DNA of 64,000 bases from Agapetus fuscipes (Eukaryota; Arthropoda; Insecta; Trichoptera; Glossosomatidae): contig OX637339.1 of NCBI GenBank assembly GCA_951799405.1, forward strand, positions 620,001 through 684,000. The letters are read 5' to 3'. Each line of letters starts with the position of its first letter. Position 1 is the first letter of the stretch. A program made the translations under genes and the position numbers. The notes under the pieces were generated by a model. That model did no database searches and was not told the DNA's origin. It saw only the letters and a program-made list of their open reading frames with translations. Of the stretch, positions 31,597-42,906 are shown one piece after another.

Positions 31597-32000
31597 CAGA
31601 CCGGACCGCAGTCTAGCGGTTAGCGCTTCAGACACGTAAACGGGAGGTCTTGGGTTCGATGATGATGATGATGAGTTGATGATTTCTTTATAGCGCCGTT
31701 TCGTGATGTATTCACTCCAAGGGCGCTGGTGCAAACGATGCCAGAAATTGACTTGTCTTCAGTGCATTCCGGAACTTTCCATGATCCTCTAACTCTCTCA
31801 CATGATGTGGAAGATGGTTCCAGGCCAGAGGGCCAGCAACTGCAAATGCACGCTCTTCAAACACTGTGTTAACTCTTCTTATAGGTTCTTCAATCCTTGA
31901 TTTGGCTCCAGTCTCAGCCGAGCTCAGTGTTAGGCTTTTTTTGCCGAGGGTGACTGGTTTGATTCGAATCCCGGTGGAACACAAAAATCAAGGTTTTTTG
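31597..32000 (+). mobile_element. SINE-B head split by an L2/CR1-like LINE
   Basis: Head to GGTCTTGGGTTCGAT (31661); after the LINE it resumes GATTCGAATCCCGGTGG. The break falls in the B box. Confidence 0.7.
31660..31955 (-). mobile_element. L2/CR1-like LINE 3' end
   Basis: The minus frame includes FEERAFAVAGPLAWNHLP, HHVRELEDHGKFRNALKT. The pattern (F/A)VAGP..WN.LP..(V/I)R.....F...LKT is the usual C-terminus of L2/CR1 reverse transcriptases. The (ATC)n tail lies at the left edge. Confidence 0.75.
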
Positions 32001-32344
32001 TCATGCAACACTGACTGCCTTACGTCTTACATCACATCTCTTTGTCTGTTTTTTTTTTTTATAATTTTAACATCAGCCAAAAAATATATAATACCAATTA
32101 AAATGCTCGTGGATCAATGTTGTTGAATGTTTGTGAACCTTTTTTTTGCAACATGACCGGTCTTTGATTTATTTGGATCCACATTTTTAAGCTGTGCGTT
32201 AACTCAGATTTGTTTTGCATATGCCAAAACTAGATAATTAATTATAGAATTATCTCGAGATCAACATTTTATAATCTACATATTCACTTGTATACATAAT
32301 ATGTAATACATCACATTCTTCAAGTAACCTAAGTTATCTTAGCT
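32001..32344. other. Intron 1, no recognised element
   Basis: Nothing recognised. Confidence 0.4.
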
Positions 32345-32865
32345 TGTCTTGTCTTGTCTTGTATCCTGCCGCCATTCCTCTAAGGGTGGCCGATACCTCC
32401 ACACAAGTGCCTCCTCTTGACTCTGTCCTTGCATACTTCTTTCATCTCATCTAATTTCATCACTCTTTTTGTGCATGATCTTCTCTTGTTTCCACTCTGT
32501 AAATTCCATTCATTCGCAATCTCACTTATCTGATCAATCCATTGTTTCCTTGGTCTTCCCCTTCCACGCTTACCTATTATATCCCCTTGATACACTTTTT
32601 TTGTCAGTCGATCTTCATTCATCCTTGTCCAAATCATCGCATCACACTTCTTTGAACTTTCACTTTCACGCTTTCTTTTACTCCGCATTCATTCAGAACC
32701 CATTCGTTTCTCACTCTATCTTTCAGTGTTTTTCCTGTCATACTTCTCAAATGAGCCATTTCTACGATGCATACCTTATTTACTTCTCTTTCATTCACCG
32801 TCCACGGCTCGCTTCCATACATCAGGGTCGGCAACAATATACAATTGTGTACCGCCATTTTCATT
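32345..32865 (-). mobile_element. RTE-b LINE 3' end
   Basis: Minus frames contain LLPTLMYGSEPWTVNEREVN, then (after a shift near 32650) MNEDRLTKKVYQGDI, GRGRPRKQWIDQISEIA and a C-terminus continuing to GGIGHP. It ends in TGGCGGCAGGATAC plus (ACAAG)n. Differs from RTE-a in C-terminus and in having no Fam-A after its tail. Confidence 0.75.
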
Positions 32866-32868
32866 GTC

Positions 32869-33072
32869 ATTTAGCTGCAAAGATATATAACATTTAAGAT
32901 TCATATTACATGCATCCCCATAAGCTGACTTACTTACAACATATAAACCCAATCTCAAATGAACATAAGCCCTGCGACACCTTCCCTGAATTAGGCGTGA
33001 GATTGGCAAAAGTAAACATTTTTTTACAGTATGGGTGGTCAGAGTCATACCAACCTATTAGTCAGGGAACAT
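32869..33072 (-). mobile_element. Fam-A copy
   Basis: Internal deletion in the CATGCGGCATG region; head intact. Confidence 0.7.
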
Positions 33073-33721
33073 AAAAAAATAATAAAAATTAACTATATAA
33101 AACAAAGAATTTCCAAGTAAAATAATAAAATTTCATTGTACAAAATATCAATAAATTATGAGAATTAAAAATTTAAAAGCCTATTGTTATTGAAAATTCA
33201 GGAATTCAAATTGTACACTGGAGTCTGGGATTTTCATTATAGTTTTAAAATAACAATTTTAATTTTTTTTAAGACTAAAATGTATTTTTTTTTGTTGCTT
33301 AAAAATGTTGTCTTTTAAAACTCTTGATAAGATTGTAGAAAAAAAAACAGGTAGGTTAGCTGAAAAACTTCATAGGTCGTAGTTCGAACGCATCGATCAA
33401 TTTAAAAGAAATATAGGGAGAATATGTGCCGCGGAACGAAAAAGGTATACAAAAAAAAAAAAAAAATGACAGTCCTCGTTGACGCTTGCCTGGGAACCGT
33501 TCGGCACGCAAAGCTGCTTCGTCTATTTATTTTATTTTGATCAATGCTTGCATGTTAGTAGACAATATCACCATGTCCCTAATTTATTAAAAACTAGTTT
33601 CATTTCATTCGCTTTTCTCGCTTTCTCTATCTAAGCTAAGATGCAGTTGTTTCAACAGTAGCTAAATAACTTTCAGCCTTATCATTTAGGTAAGTTCATT
33701 AAGGACTGACCAGTTTTTTGT
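33073..33721. other. Intron 1, no recognised element
   Basis: AT-rich, with an A-run near 33450. Confidence 0.4.
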
Positions 33722-33985
33722 CCTATCCATGTGGCGATTTGGGACCTATTTATTTTTATATGTAAGGGGGTCAGCCTCACACCAACCACTTTCAGTTGAA
33801 GTGGGGGTTTCCCACTTCAACTATTCTCATTTCTTGTGAAGGCACCATGCCGGTATTTTTACTTTTGGGTTTGAAATACACACCTAAACGGGAAATCATT
33901 TCTTATCAGAACATGCGACCTCTTTGGGGGTAACGCAGGCAAGAAGTTACACTATATGTTTAGCTTAGTTGCTTAGTTACTAGTT
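33722..33985. mobile_element. Two SINE-C pieces in inverted fusion
   Basis: Minus-strand body to AACGGGAAATCATTTCT at about 33903, then, where the head should be, a plus-strand 3' end (ACATGCGACCTCTTTGGGGG to TTTAGCTTAGTTGC). Confidence 0.65.
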
Positions 33986-34248
33986 ACTGTTGGATCGTCT
34001 GTGACTCGGCACGTCTATCACTGTTACTAATACCCTTCTCTTTTTGGTTATGTTCTGTTTTCAGTGGAGTCCCTATTCCTCCGCCTCCCAACTAGCTCAT
34101 CATCTTCTTCTTCTTCTACTTCCCCCTCCCCTGGGGGGGCTCCGCCGGTGGGCCAAGGTACGCCATGTTGCAACTTACAGGGGCGGCCGCCTAACCGGCT
34201 GATCGGGGGTGACTAACGGGCGAGGGGGGCTTACATGTGAAGGGTGGT
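33986..34248. other. Intron 1, GC-rich unassigned
   Basis: Contains CCCCTGGGGGGGCTCCGCC and GGGCGGCCGCC-like text; no frame recognised. Confidence 0.4.
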
Positions 34249-35372
34249 GGCAGGATAGAATGGCACAGTGATAAAACGACACATGACAGAACGGCAGGCG
34301 CGTGCATAGGGTATTGGCAAATACATTTCAGAATAAATATTGTCTCCAATTCTTTAAGAATAAAAACTCATTTGCAATGGGGGTATTTGCAGTGGTGGGA
34401 AAAACGAATAAAAATACTATGGTTGTGTAGAGTACAACTGCGTATTTTTTAAGTAGTAAAAATAAAGATATCATTGATAATTTTCAAAAATAAAATGTCG
34501 AGAATTGCAATCCCGCCAAAACGCAGCGGGACCGGCTAGCCACGCTGTGACGTCAAAATTACGTAGATGGATCTTACAGTCTTCGAGGGCCTAACGGTAC
34601 ACTCCATAGATCCGAAGATCCATGACGTCACATCCGCTTAAATAAATAAAAATGCCCTGTTTTACCGGAAATCGAAAATGGGCAAATTTCACAGAGCTAT
34701 AATTTAAAAACTAAGCCAGATATTCTTTTTCGCAAATGCATTTTTTCAAAGGTAGTCCAGCATTTTATGAAATAAAAAATATATGAAATTACCCCATTGA
34801 GTGAAAATCTCAATATCAAGCATGAATGCGTTTTTTACCGTATATTGCCTATCTATTAGGCGCATGTGCCTGTATGGGATGCACGCTCCTGCAGAACGAC
34901 ACATGACAGAACATCGCAATGGCAATACATCAATATGACAAAACAACAGAACGACAAAGCATCACATGACAAAACATCACTTACGTATGACAGAACTTAC
35001 CATTAACGGCACATGAAAAAACACCACATGACAAAACAAAACAATCATTTCTCCTGCTCCCACACGCTATAAGCGACTCTTTCAGGGATAACGAAGTAAG
35101 AAGTTGCTCTTCATGTGCAGCTTAGATAGATTTTTTTAATCTAATAATGATAATCGGGGGCGTTAAGTTTCTCAAATAATGTTACTATGCATGAGTTACA
35201 TTTTCTCATGTCTCACTTTTTGTCATGCCGTTTATGTTGTTTTAAGTTTTGTAATCTTTTCTTATGTGATGCTTTGTCATGTGTCGTACTGTCATGTGTC
35301 GTTATGTCATCTGTCGTTCTGTTGTTCTGTCATGTGTCGTTTTGTCACTGTGTCGTTGTAACATACAACCGT
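34249..35372. mobile_element. FB-F foldback element
   Basis: Left end GGATAGAATGGCACAGTGAT; right end GTCACTGTGTCGTTGTAACA. Tandem ACGACACATGACAGA-type units are at 34895-35045 and inverse units at 35270-35350. A MITE-G and a SINE-C scrap (35055-35110) lie inside. Confidence 0.65.
34379..34795 (-). mobile_element. MITE-G copy 2 (417 bp)
   Basis: Same length as copy 1, opposite orientation, AT on both sides; ends GGGGGTATTTGCAG and TGAAATTACCCC. Confidence 0.8.
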
Positions 35373-35559
35373 AAAAGTTACTTGGCAAAGGATATCAAAG
35401 CATTCTCTATGGTGCTGATCCTCTACCATTAAAAAAATATACAGAATTTTAACTTATTAACGTATTTTTGTTTTTTTTTTGTAAATAAAAGAAACAATGG
35501 ACTCATGAAAAATGTGATGTCACTTGGCTGGGCTAGAGGCAGAATGGAGAGTCATAACA

Positions 35560-35728
35560 TCTAAATCTAAATCTAAATCTAAGCTGCAAAGATATGTATC
35601 ATTTGAGATTCATATTAAATGCATTCCCACGAGCAGACACGCATAATTTCGCGCTTACACATGCCGCATGTGGACCTACTATATAAAAAACCCGATCTCA
35701 AATAAACATAAGCCCTGCAACTCTTGCC
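35560..35728 (-). mobile_element. Fam-A copy, head missing
   Basis: (ATCTAA)n tail side; stops at GCAACTCTTGCC. Confidence 0.7.
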
Positions 35729-35835
35729 ATATAATAAATATAATAAAATACAATATAATAAAATGGTCTCAGCGCAAATTTGAATTCAGAACATTTTTCC
35801 TCAGAGGGCTTAGCGGTCCTTAGCAACCAATAAAT

Positions 35836-35880
35836 GATCGGTTTGTAGTCTAGTGGTAACGTTTTGGTCTCGTTTTTTTG
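35836..35880 (+). mobile_element. SINE-B head scrap
   Basis: GGTTTGTAGTCTAGTGGTAA only. Confidence 0.45.
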
Positions 35881-36121
35881 CGAGATTAAATAACCAGGAA
35901 ATTGAGGACAGTACCTTAATGGGAAATTTACCACAACGGCAAATTCTGGTTGTTTACATTACATCGCTGATGATAGGTTGCAGGCTGATCCGAAAATCAG
36001 GTAAATTATAATGTGCCTAGGCATTTTATGAAAATATCTTTCAAATACCCAACAAGCCAAAACAATGCTTCTAAACAATTTTTCAGGAGTGTTAACCATG
36101 TTTTTAGACTTTAAGAAATAT

Positions 36122-36394
36122 GATTAAGCTGCACATATTGTGAAATTTCTAACCGTTTTGTCCCCGAAGGCTAGTGGCGTGTAGAACCTTTTTTAGTTTT
36201 AAAGGTAAAGGGGATGGCATTACGCCAACCAATTCATTTAAAGTGAGAGTTTCCCATCTCCCGATGGGGCTGGTGCTCATTTCTTGTGAAGGCTGATTAC
36301 ACCTGATTACTGCTGATGACACCCTCGGTGGGGATCGAACCCTTGCTCTCGGCATGCGATGCAAGCATTCTACCAACTGAGCCTTCAACCGGAA
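36122..36394 (-). mobile_element. SINE-C copy with deletion
   Basis: The middle is shortened at GGCTGATTACACCTG; head present. Confidence 0.75.
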
Positions 36395-36635
36395 GTTACA
36401 AAGATACGTTACATTCAGCATTCACATTTTATGCATTCTCACAAGCAGACACGTGCAAGTTCGCGCTTGCACATGCCGCATGTGGAGCTACAACATGAAA
36501 ACCCAAATCTCAAATGGACATGCATCCTGCAACTCTTGCCGTCCTCCCCTGATACAGGGGTGACATTGGCAAAGTGAACCATTGTTTACAGTATGGATGG
36601 TCATCCGCATATCAACCTACAAGTCAAAGAACATA
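36395..36635 (-). mobile_element. Fam-A copy
   Basis: Abuts the SINE-C head; the tail repeat is lost. Confidence 0.75.
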
Positions 36636-36659
36636 CACAACAAATTTTTTTTTTTAAAT

Positions 36660-36737
36660 GACACACGGTAGGAATCGAACCCTATCACTTAACACGGAAT
36701 GCAAGCATTTTACCAACTGAGCCATCGAACGTACTAA
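36660..36737 (-). mobile_element. SINE-C-like tRNA head
   Basis: TAGGAATCGAACCCTATC and CCAACTGAGCCATCG, after a T-run. Without a body it could be a tRNA pseudogene. Confidence 0.5.
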
Positions 36738-36781
36738 AAATCAAGTCATAAATCATTCAATTTAAGCCCAGGTTTTACTTA

Positions 36782-37073
36782 GGGGCCGTCCATAAATTAC
36801 GTCATCGATTTTGGCCGATTTTCGACCCCCTCCCCCCTTACAATCATCCTATAGTTATTATCTAATGACCCCCCCTCTCCCTCTTGCTGTAATAATGGAT
36901 GAGCTTAATAATTAATTATGTTATATTACTTACATAATATTTTGTATATTTTGTAGAAATTGGTATTTACAAGAACGTCGTCACTTTTGGTACTCGTACA
37001 TCATTTGCCATCATCCGCAGACCAGACTCCCCCCCCCCCCTTAATGCGAATGACGTAATATATGGACAGCCCC
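36782..37073. mobile_element. MITE-D copy 1
   Basis: Family description: about 290 bp with inverted ends GGGGCCGTCCATAAATTACG and the counterpart of GGGGCTGTCCATATATTACG. Two C-runs, and a middle with TATTTTGTATATTTTGTAG. Flanked here by TTA. No coding capacity. The 3-bp duplication is compatible with a PIF/Harbinger-like transposase. Confidence 0.85.
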
Positions 37074-37879
37074 TTAACATAGGGAAATGCTAGCGTAACG
37101 CTGACTTCCTGTAAAATATTTATTTGCGCGCAATGTTCCACGCGCCACGTGCTTCTTCTTCGGGGACAATATGCTAAGAATGTTCACTCATGGATATATA
37201 GAACTGGATGGGCTGAGAAATCAATCCTTTGAGAATTAGAAATACGCTACCCCACTCATCACACAAAAATCCAAATTCAGTCTATCGGTAACCTTCCAAC
37301 TGTGAACAGGTGTGTTACCTCATTGGAGAAAAAATACATATAAATGCCAAACTGGGTATTTTCTAAACGTGCCAACAAATGAGAGTAAATGTATTATAGA
37401 ACATGCAATAATATTTCACTTTAATCATTATTCTATATGATTACGTTGATAAAATTTATTTTTCGTTTGTCGAAATATTTTGTTCGCGAAAGTGACAGCC
37501 ATGTCTAGAACTAGTGATGTTCAAATATATAGGTACTTGCTTCTTCAAGTATGTAACTTCTATGCTCGCGGTAATAGATACTTGTGGAAATCATCCCGTA
37601 CACAATGAGGTGGGAACATTTTTGAATTCGGAATTTATCAGATATCTTCATACTTGCAACAACACTACTAACAAATCCGTTACCATAGTGATTGCATGTG
37701 TTTCCTTGGTGATTTGTAAATAGATTGAAGACGGAGTAGAGGCACGTTGCTTACATAGAAAATGAGAAAAGCATTTCATATGTCGTGAGCGAGACAGCAT
37801 TAGAAACAATGTATGGTGTCAAAGACGGTGAATCATGTTGATTGGTACTAAATTACATGTACGACCCCTCCATTTAATA
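37074..37879. other. Intron 1, no recognised element
   Basis: Nothing recognised; ends at a SINE-C 3' scrap (37880-37930). Confidence 0.4.
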
Positions 37880-38182
37880 CTTCCTCCATGTGTTCACTAC
37901 ATGTGCAGCTTAGTTGTGTTGCGTTGCTCTACGATTTGCCTAAATAAAATTTTGATACACTGACGTGTCTCACTTAGTCAAATAGGCATTTGTTAAATGG
38001 GCATTTGACCAAGTGCCTTTAGGCATCTCACGCACCCCTGATTCCCCGTTCAGGCTGTGAAAGCCGCAGTGATTACCATGTCGGAAGTTGCGGTTACTGC
38101 ACTGGACGCCGAGGCTTCATATATACATGACAATGGTACACAAAGGCACATGGGATACATTAGGCACCTCGTTATACATAGT

Positions 38183-38260
38183 ATAATCCTGTCTGTAATC
38201 TACTGGGTAACGCTACTGACTCGTAAACGGAACGTCGTGACAAGAATTCCAGTTAATGAT
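38183..38260 (+). mobile_element. SINE-B head, decayed
   Basis: CTGTCTGTAATCTACTGGG and ACTCGTAAACGGAACGTCG. Confidence 0.45.
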
Positions 38261-38294
38261 TCCAGTCGTAGAACAAAATATGCATCAATCAATA

Positions 38295-38517
38295 TAATAT
38301 ATAATCTTAGTTGCAAATATATGTTATCATTTAAGTGAATGCCCACAAACAGACGCGCTTTCAAATGCTGAACGTGTACTTACAAATTTAAACCTCAAAT
38401 GAACATAAGCCCTGCAACTTTTGCCGACCTTCCCTGGAACAGGGGTGACATTGGCAATGTGAATCATTTGTTACAGTATGTGTGGTCAGCTTCATGCCAA
38501 CCTATAAGTCAAAGAAT
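38295..38517 (-). mobile_element. Fam-A copy at an RTE-a 3' end
   Basis: Internal deletion; head intact and followed (minus-strand upstream) by the LINE 3' UTR. Confidence 0.75.
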
Positions 38518-38690
38518 ACGAATAATAAATAACGTTTAGGTATATAATAACAACAGAAACTTCCATAAAAATCCATACAAAAAATATAACATAAATTTTT
38601 GAATGAAAAAGTCGCCAATATTGAAAATCAACATTACAGATTAGCCGCAATTTTTTTCTATTCTTACATACTTCTTTCATTTCACCCAGT
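38518..38690 (-). mobile_element. RTE-a 3' end, short
   Basis: Only the last codons (MKEVCKNRKKLRLIC) and the 3' UTR remain; cut by the next Fam-A tail. Confidence 0.65.
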
Positions 38691-38950
38691 CTAATCTAAT
38701 CTAATCTAATCTAAGCTGCAAAGATATATATCATTTAAGATTTATATTAAATGCATTCCCACAAGCAGACATGTATAATTTCGCGCTTACAAATGCTGAA
38801 TGTGTACTTACAAATAAAATCCAAACCCCAAATGAACATAAGCCCCACAACTTTTGCCGACCTTCCCTGACACAGGGGTGACATTGGCAAAGTGAACCAT
38901 TTTTTACAGTATGGGTGGTCAGCCGCATACCAACCTACAAGTCAAGGAAC
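38691..38950 (-). mobile_element. Fam-A copy
   Basis: Full unit with four TCTAA repeats. Confidence 0.8.
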
Positions 38951-39147
38951 CCAGTCAATTCGATAAATTGTTAAAATATCCTCTAGGGCTCTTTGTTGAA
39001 GGATAGTTACATTTACTAATGGTATCGGATACGGCTTCGACGAAACGTTGAGCAACCCATTCTCCTTCACTCAACGGTTCATAAAAAAATAGTTTTTGTA
39101 TATCTAGACAAAATATCTGACGATAGTAATTCTAATTAAGAATCGAA

Positions 39148-39332
39148 GAAAGGCCTGTGGTCCAGTAGTTAACACATTGTACTCGTAAACGGAAGGCAGT
39201 GAGTTCAATTCCCAGTGGAGGACAAAATCATTTAATTTTTTAAATATTCTCTTTGATAGGTTCAAAAAAATCATCTACCCTTTCCAAAGACCGGTCGCAA
39301 AAGGTACATCCAGCCTTACAGCAACTGGGTAA
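39148..39332 (+). mobile_element. SINE-B copy, 3' part missing
   Basis: Head GGTCCAGTAGTTAACAC, GAGTTCAATTCCC; stops at AGCAACTGGGTAAC. Confidence 0.7.
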
Positions 39333-39385
39333 CTAACAATTTACTAATAATTTTATGCGTAGAAACGAATTTATATAATGGGCAT

Positions 39386-39613
39386 CAGTGGCGAAGGGTG
39401 CCATACAAGCCGGTTCCCATCGGCTTCCCTTTTAAAATGATGTAACAAAGTAGTTAAAAAATATAGGCACAAAGTAAAAAAATCATTTAAAACCAAAGAA
39501 ACAATACGTATTTTTTTCCCATTGAAACCATGCAGTCTACTTTATTATAATTTTTGCCTCATTTTAAACGGGAAACCGATGGGAATCGGCATGTATGGCC
39601 CCCTTCGCCACTG
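39386..39613. mobile_element. hAT-like MITE (228 bp)
   Basis: Inverted ends CAGTGGCGAAGGGTGCCATA and CGCCACTG, with a further CCGATGGGAA match. The CAGTG... terminus is hAT-like. I see no clean 8-bp duplication. Confidence 0.65.
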
Positions 39614-39738
39614 AATTGGACACGGCACAAAAAAAATATGACGTCACACGGCTGGGTGGCTAGGGAAAATGTAAACTAAATATTTTTATTAACATTGAGA
39701 AGATTCATTTAAAATTAATAATTTACAAATAAATACAC

Positions 39739-39880
39739 AAAGTTTTCCTTCACGCGTTGGTTTAATTTCTCGAGCGCATTCGGTGTTATAACACCATTAT
39801 CCCTATAAGTTGTCCTCTTAATAATGGTGTGATAACACTGAAAGCGCTCGAGAAAATAAATCAACTCGCGAAGAAAAACG
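39739..39880. repeat. Inverted repeat, arms about 60 bp
   Basis: TTTCTCGAGCGCATTCGGTG opposite AACACTGAAAGCGCTCGAGA. One arm recurs at 28836-28890, so it is probably a MITE. Confidence 0.6.
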
Positions 39881-39885
39881 TAGTT

Positions 39886-40379
39886 TTTGTACATTATAAA
39901 TTTAAATATTTCATTATTGGTTGCTAAGGACCCTAGTCACATAGACCTGTGACGCTTGCCCGCTGAGAAATAAAATAAATTTTAATTTTATGCCGAGTCC
40001 CTTGTTTAGCTTGAACTGGTGAAGGAAGTACAATAATATAAACCCTCCTAAGCACTGAATTCCATATGAGACAATTAATATTTTTTTAATGTATGGAATC
40101 CGGTGCTTCTTTGTTTTATCTCCTCTTGCCATTAATCTTTTTTATTTTAACCCATATTAACTCATTCTTTTTTTCATAACAATTATATTTCCTAAGTTGT
40201 TTCCTCTTCAAATTTTTATGTGGGACAGACAGAGTCGCTTTGAGCATTGTAACGCGAAGACCTGTGAGCAGAGAGTGAAGAGTGATCATTATATTACAAC
40301 CGATATTATGAAAAATTAATCTTATGCAATAAATTTAAAACACAATTTAATTAAAAGAACCCCAAATTCAATCATATTT
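39886..40379. other. Intron 1, no recognised element
   Basis: Nothing recognised. Confidence 0.4.
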
Positions 40380-40675
40380 GACCGGGCCGTAATCCAGTGG
40401 TAACACTTCGGACTCGTAAATGGAAGGTTGTGGGTTCGAATCCCGGCGGAGCACAAAAAATATACCATTTATACTTTCAAATTTGCTCTTGGCTGAGTTG
40501 AAAAATTCATAAACCTTTACCAAAGACTGGTCATCAAAAGGTCCATCGAGCCTAACAACTGGGTCTTGCTTGAGAATTGGCGCTTTCTACAGCGACGATC
40601 AAGCTCGCAGAGGGCTTTTGAGGTGTGATACACACAAAAACCAAATAAATCAGCCTAATTTTTTTTTTTTTTTTA
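40380..40675 (+). mobile_element. SINE-B copy just before exon 2
   Basis: Head TAATCCAGTGGTAAC, GGTTCGAATCCCGGCGG. The tail is a T-run instead of (ATT)n. Ends about 73 bp upstream of the exon 2 acceptor. Confidence 0.85.
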
Positions 40676-40747
40676 ATATTAAAACAAAGGGATCCAACAT
40701 GGCCGCTTGTGAACAGCTGATCTAAGTGTTGCCGTCTTACTTTCCAG

Positions 40748-40854
40748 AGTGCACCCACTGCGAGGAGGACTCTGTCATCAACGGGCTGAACAGGTGGACC
40801 ATGCCGCTGCTGAAGCTGGGGGAGAAGAGATACTACCTCGGGATATTCTTCAAG
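40748..40854 (+). CDS. C-type lectin exon 2: N-terminal stem and start of the domain
   Basis: Encodes residues 32-67 after the acceptor CTTACTTTCCAG. It opens with ECTHCEED, an extra Cys pair (33, 36) outside the core fold, and closes with RYYLGIFFK, the first beta-strand of the lectin domain. Phase 1 in, phase 0 out. Donor AAG|GTAGGG. The exon is GC-richer than the introns around it, with third-position G/C preference, which supports coding. Confidence 0.88.
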
Positions 40855-40927
40855 GTAGGGGAAATCTGTGCATTTATATAAATACAAACCTAACAGGATA
40901 AAAATCCCTCACTGCTCGTTGATAATG

Positions 40928-41050
40928 AACACTCCAACTGCAACTCCTGCCGACCTTCCCTGAAACAGGGGGTGACATTGACAAAGTGAACTATTTTCTA
41001 TAGCATGGGTGGTCACTGGTCAGCCGCATACCAACCTGTAAGTCAAGGAA
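40928..41050 (-). mobile_element. Fam-A 5' half at an RTE-a 3' end
   Basis: Head side only, with a small duplication (GGTCACTGGTCAGCC). Confidence 0.7.
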
Positions 41051-41342
41051 CATACACAACAAATTACATTTTTTTAAATCAACGAATTATAATATGTATG
41101 GACATCAAAAACTAACAGAAAACAAGTTCTAATTTTAAAAAACCATAGTCATTACAGATCAACCGCCATTTTATTCTGTCCTAACACACTTCTTTCATTT
41201 CCTCCAGAGTCATAACCTTCTAAATACAGGCTCTCCTTTTATTATGACTCTGGATATTCCATTCATTCGCAATTAGGATATTTGGTCCATCCATACCTTT
41301 CTTGGTCTTCCTCTACCACGACATTCATCCATTATATCGGTA
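41051..41342 (-). mobile_element. RTE-a LINE 3' end
   Basis: Decayed coding text (VMTLEEMKEV, QSHNKR, GRG-PRK-W) from about 41150. The 3' UTR lies between it and Fam-A; the 5' side is cut by the LTR. Confidence 0.65.
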
Positions 41343-41763
41343 TGTAAATAGTAGATTAATATATGTGTACATCGTAGGTAGTGATAGTTATTATAGTATG
41401 ATGTCAAAAGTAGATTAATATAGGTGTACACCGTAGGTAGCAATAATTATAGGCTTAAGAAATCTAGAAATAAATGATCCTTTTGTACTCTCAAAGCTGG
41501 TAGAATGTGCTGGCAAATTGACCCCCTAGACACTTCTGTCACTACAGTATATAAGGAGCAAAATTGGGTGCACAGGGACAGTAAGATAGTCGCCTTTGAT
41601 TGAAGAGTGTGAGCGATACTGAACTGTGAAAATAATTTTGAGTTACTGAAAGTGTCAAAAATAAATATAAATTATTGTAAAAATAAATTAAGTTAAAATA
41701 ATGATCCTTAAAGAAGACCTGTATGTTTTAATTTAGAGACTTTCCGAACCCAAAAACATTACA
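41343..41763 (+). mobile_element. LTR-1, probable solo LTR
   Basis: About 421 bp, TGTAAATAG ... AACATTACA. A TATA box GTATATAAGG lies at 41547-41556 and AAATAAAT-type signals lie downstream. Relatives at 17337 (minus, partial) and 58511 share AAGAAGACC and the TTTAATTT-GA-ACTTT block near the end. No clear target duplication and no PBS or gag-pol nearby, so the superfamily is open. Confidence 0.55.
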
Positions 41764-42242
41764 GTATTATCCAACGATTACAAAGTGAATGCCTATCTAC
41801 AATCAATAAAATGATCATTTTTAGATTAAAAAAAGTATATACTCGTAGTATTCATTGTAACCTTGTTTTTTATCCAAATTTATACATTTTTCACTTGATG
41901 ACTTTATTGGCATGCAAAAAATCAAATAATATATCTCTAGAGGCATCTTGACCACAATATTTCTCCGACAATGTATTCTATGATTATTTTTACGACATTT
42001 GCAAATGTCACTTGTATGCGAATCTAATGGCGGTGCGTTCTATTAGGCGCGAGGTGTGGAATTATTTGAATTTCAAATTCAAATTTAGAAAACGTAACCT
42101 GTTCCATCGAGTGTTGCCAATATATAGAATATATTTACTTTTTTTAATCCGATTATACTTTTAAATGGGGGGCAATATTATTTGGTTTATTATTATCTAT
42201 GAATTTTGGCTAGATAGGTGGTATTTTATTTACAAATATATA
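41764..42242. other. Intron 2, no recognised element
   Basis: Starts with CGATTACAAAGTGAATGCC, shared with 22.63 kb. Ends with a Fam-A scrap at 42243-42265. Confidence 0.4.
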
Positions 42243-42344
42243 TGTAATCTAAGTTGCAAAGATTTCGATAACTTAAAGATAAAATTGAGTATGTGGCATA
42301 TGAAGCTAGCATGGATTTCCCAGATAACTACTTTTTTTTAAGAA

Positions 42345-42643
42345 ATCCTTTGCGGGAGACTCCCTAGATTTCAGAGATTCTAGGAGTCTATGACACTTGT
42401 TGTAGTGCCGCAGAGGTGTTGTTTACGAGCTTAGTCGTCGCTACAAAGCGCCAATACTCAAGCAAGACCCAGTTGCTGTAAGGCTGGATAGACCTTTTTA
42501 GTGACCGGTCTTCGGTAAAGGAATATGAATTGTTCACACACCGAAGAGTGTACTTGAAAATATAAATTGTATATTATTGTGCTCCGCCGGGATTCGAACC
42601 CACAACCTTCCATTTACGAGCCAGAAGTGTTAACCACTTGACT
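42345..42643 (-). mobile_element. SINE-B variant with longer 3' end
   Basis: Head at right (GGGATTCGAACCC). The 3' extension with GGGAGACTCCCTAGATTTC is shared with the 20.6 kb copy and replaces the usual CACCAAATAAATCA end. Confidence 0.75.
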
Positions 42644-42647
42644 ACTT

Positions 42648-42906
42648 GTTCCTTGACTTATGGGTTGGTATGCGGCTGACCACTCATACTGTTAAAATGG
42701 TTCACTTTGCCGATGTCACCCCTGTTTCAGGAAAGGACAGTAAGAGTTGCAGGGTGTATGTCCATTTGCGATTTGGGTTTTTATGTTGTAGGTTCACATG
42801 CGGCATGTGCAAGCGTGAACTTGTACGTGTCTGCTTGTGAGAATGCATATAATGTGAATCTCCAATGTAACATATCTTTTCAACTCAGATTAGATTAGAT
42901 TAGACT
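42648..42906 (+). mobile_element. Fam-A copy
   Basis: Full unit with (TTAGA)3. Confidence 0.8.

Noticed and set aside
42243..42340. Another MITE-N copy
   Set aside because: Similarity to 53995-54075 is visible, but neither shares the MITE-N inverted end clearly.
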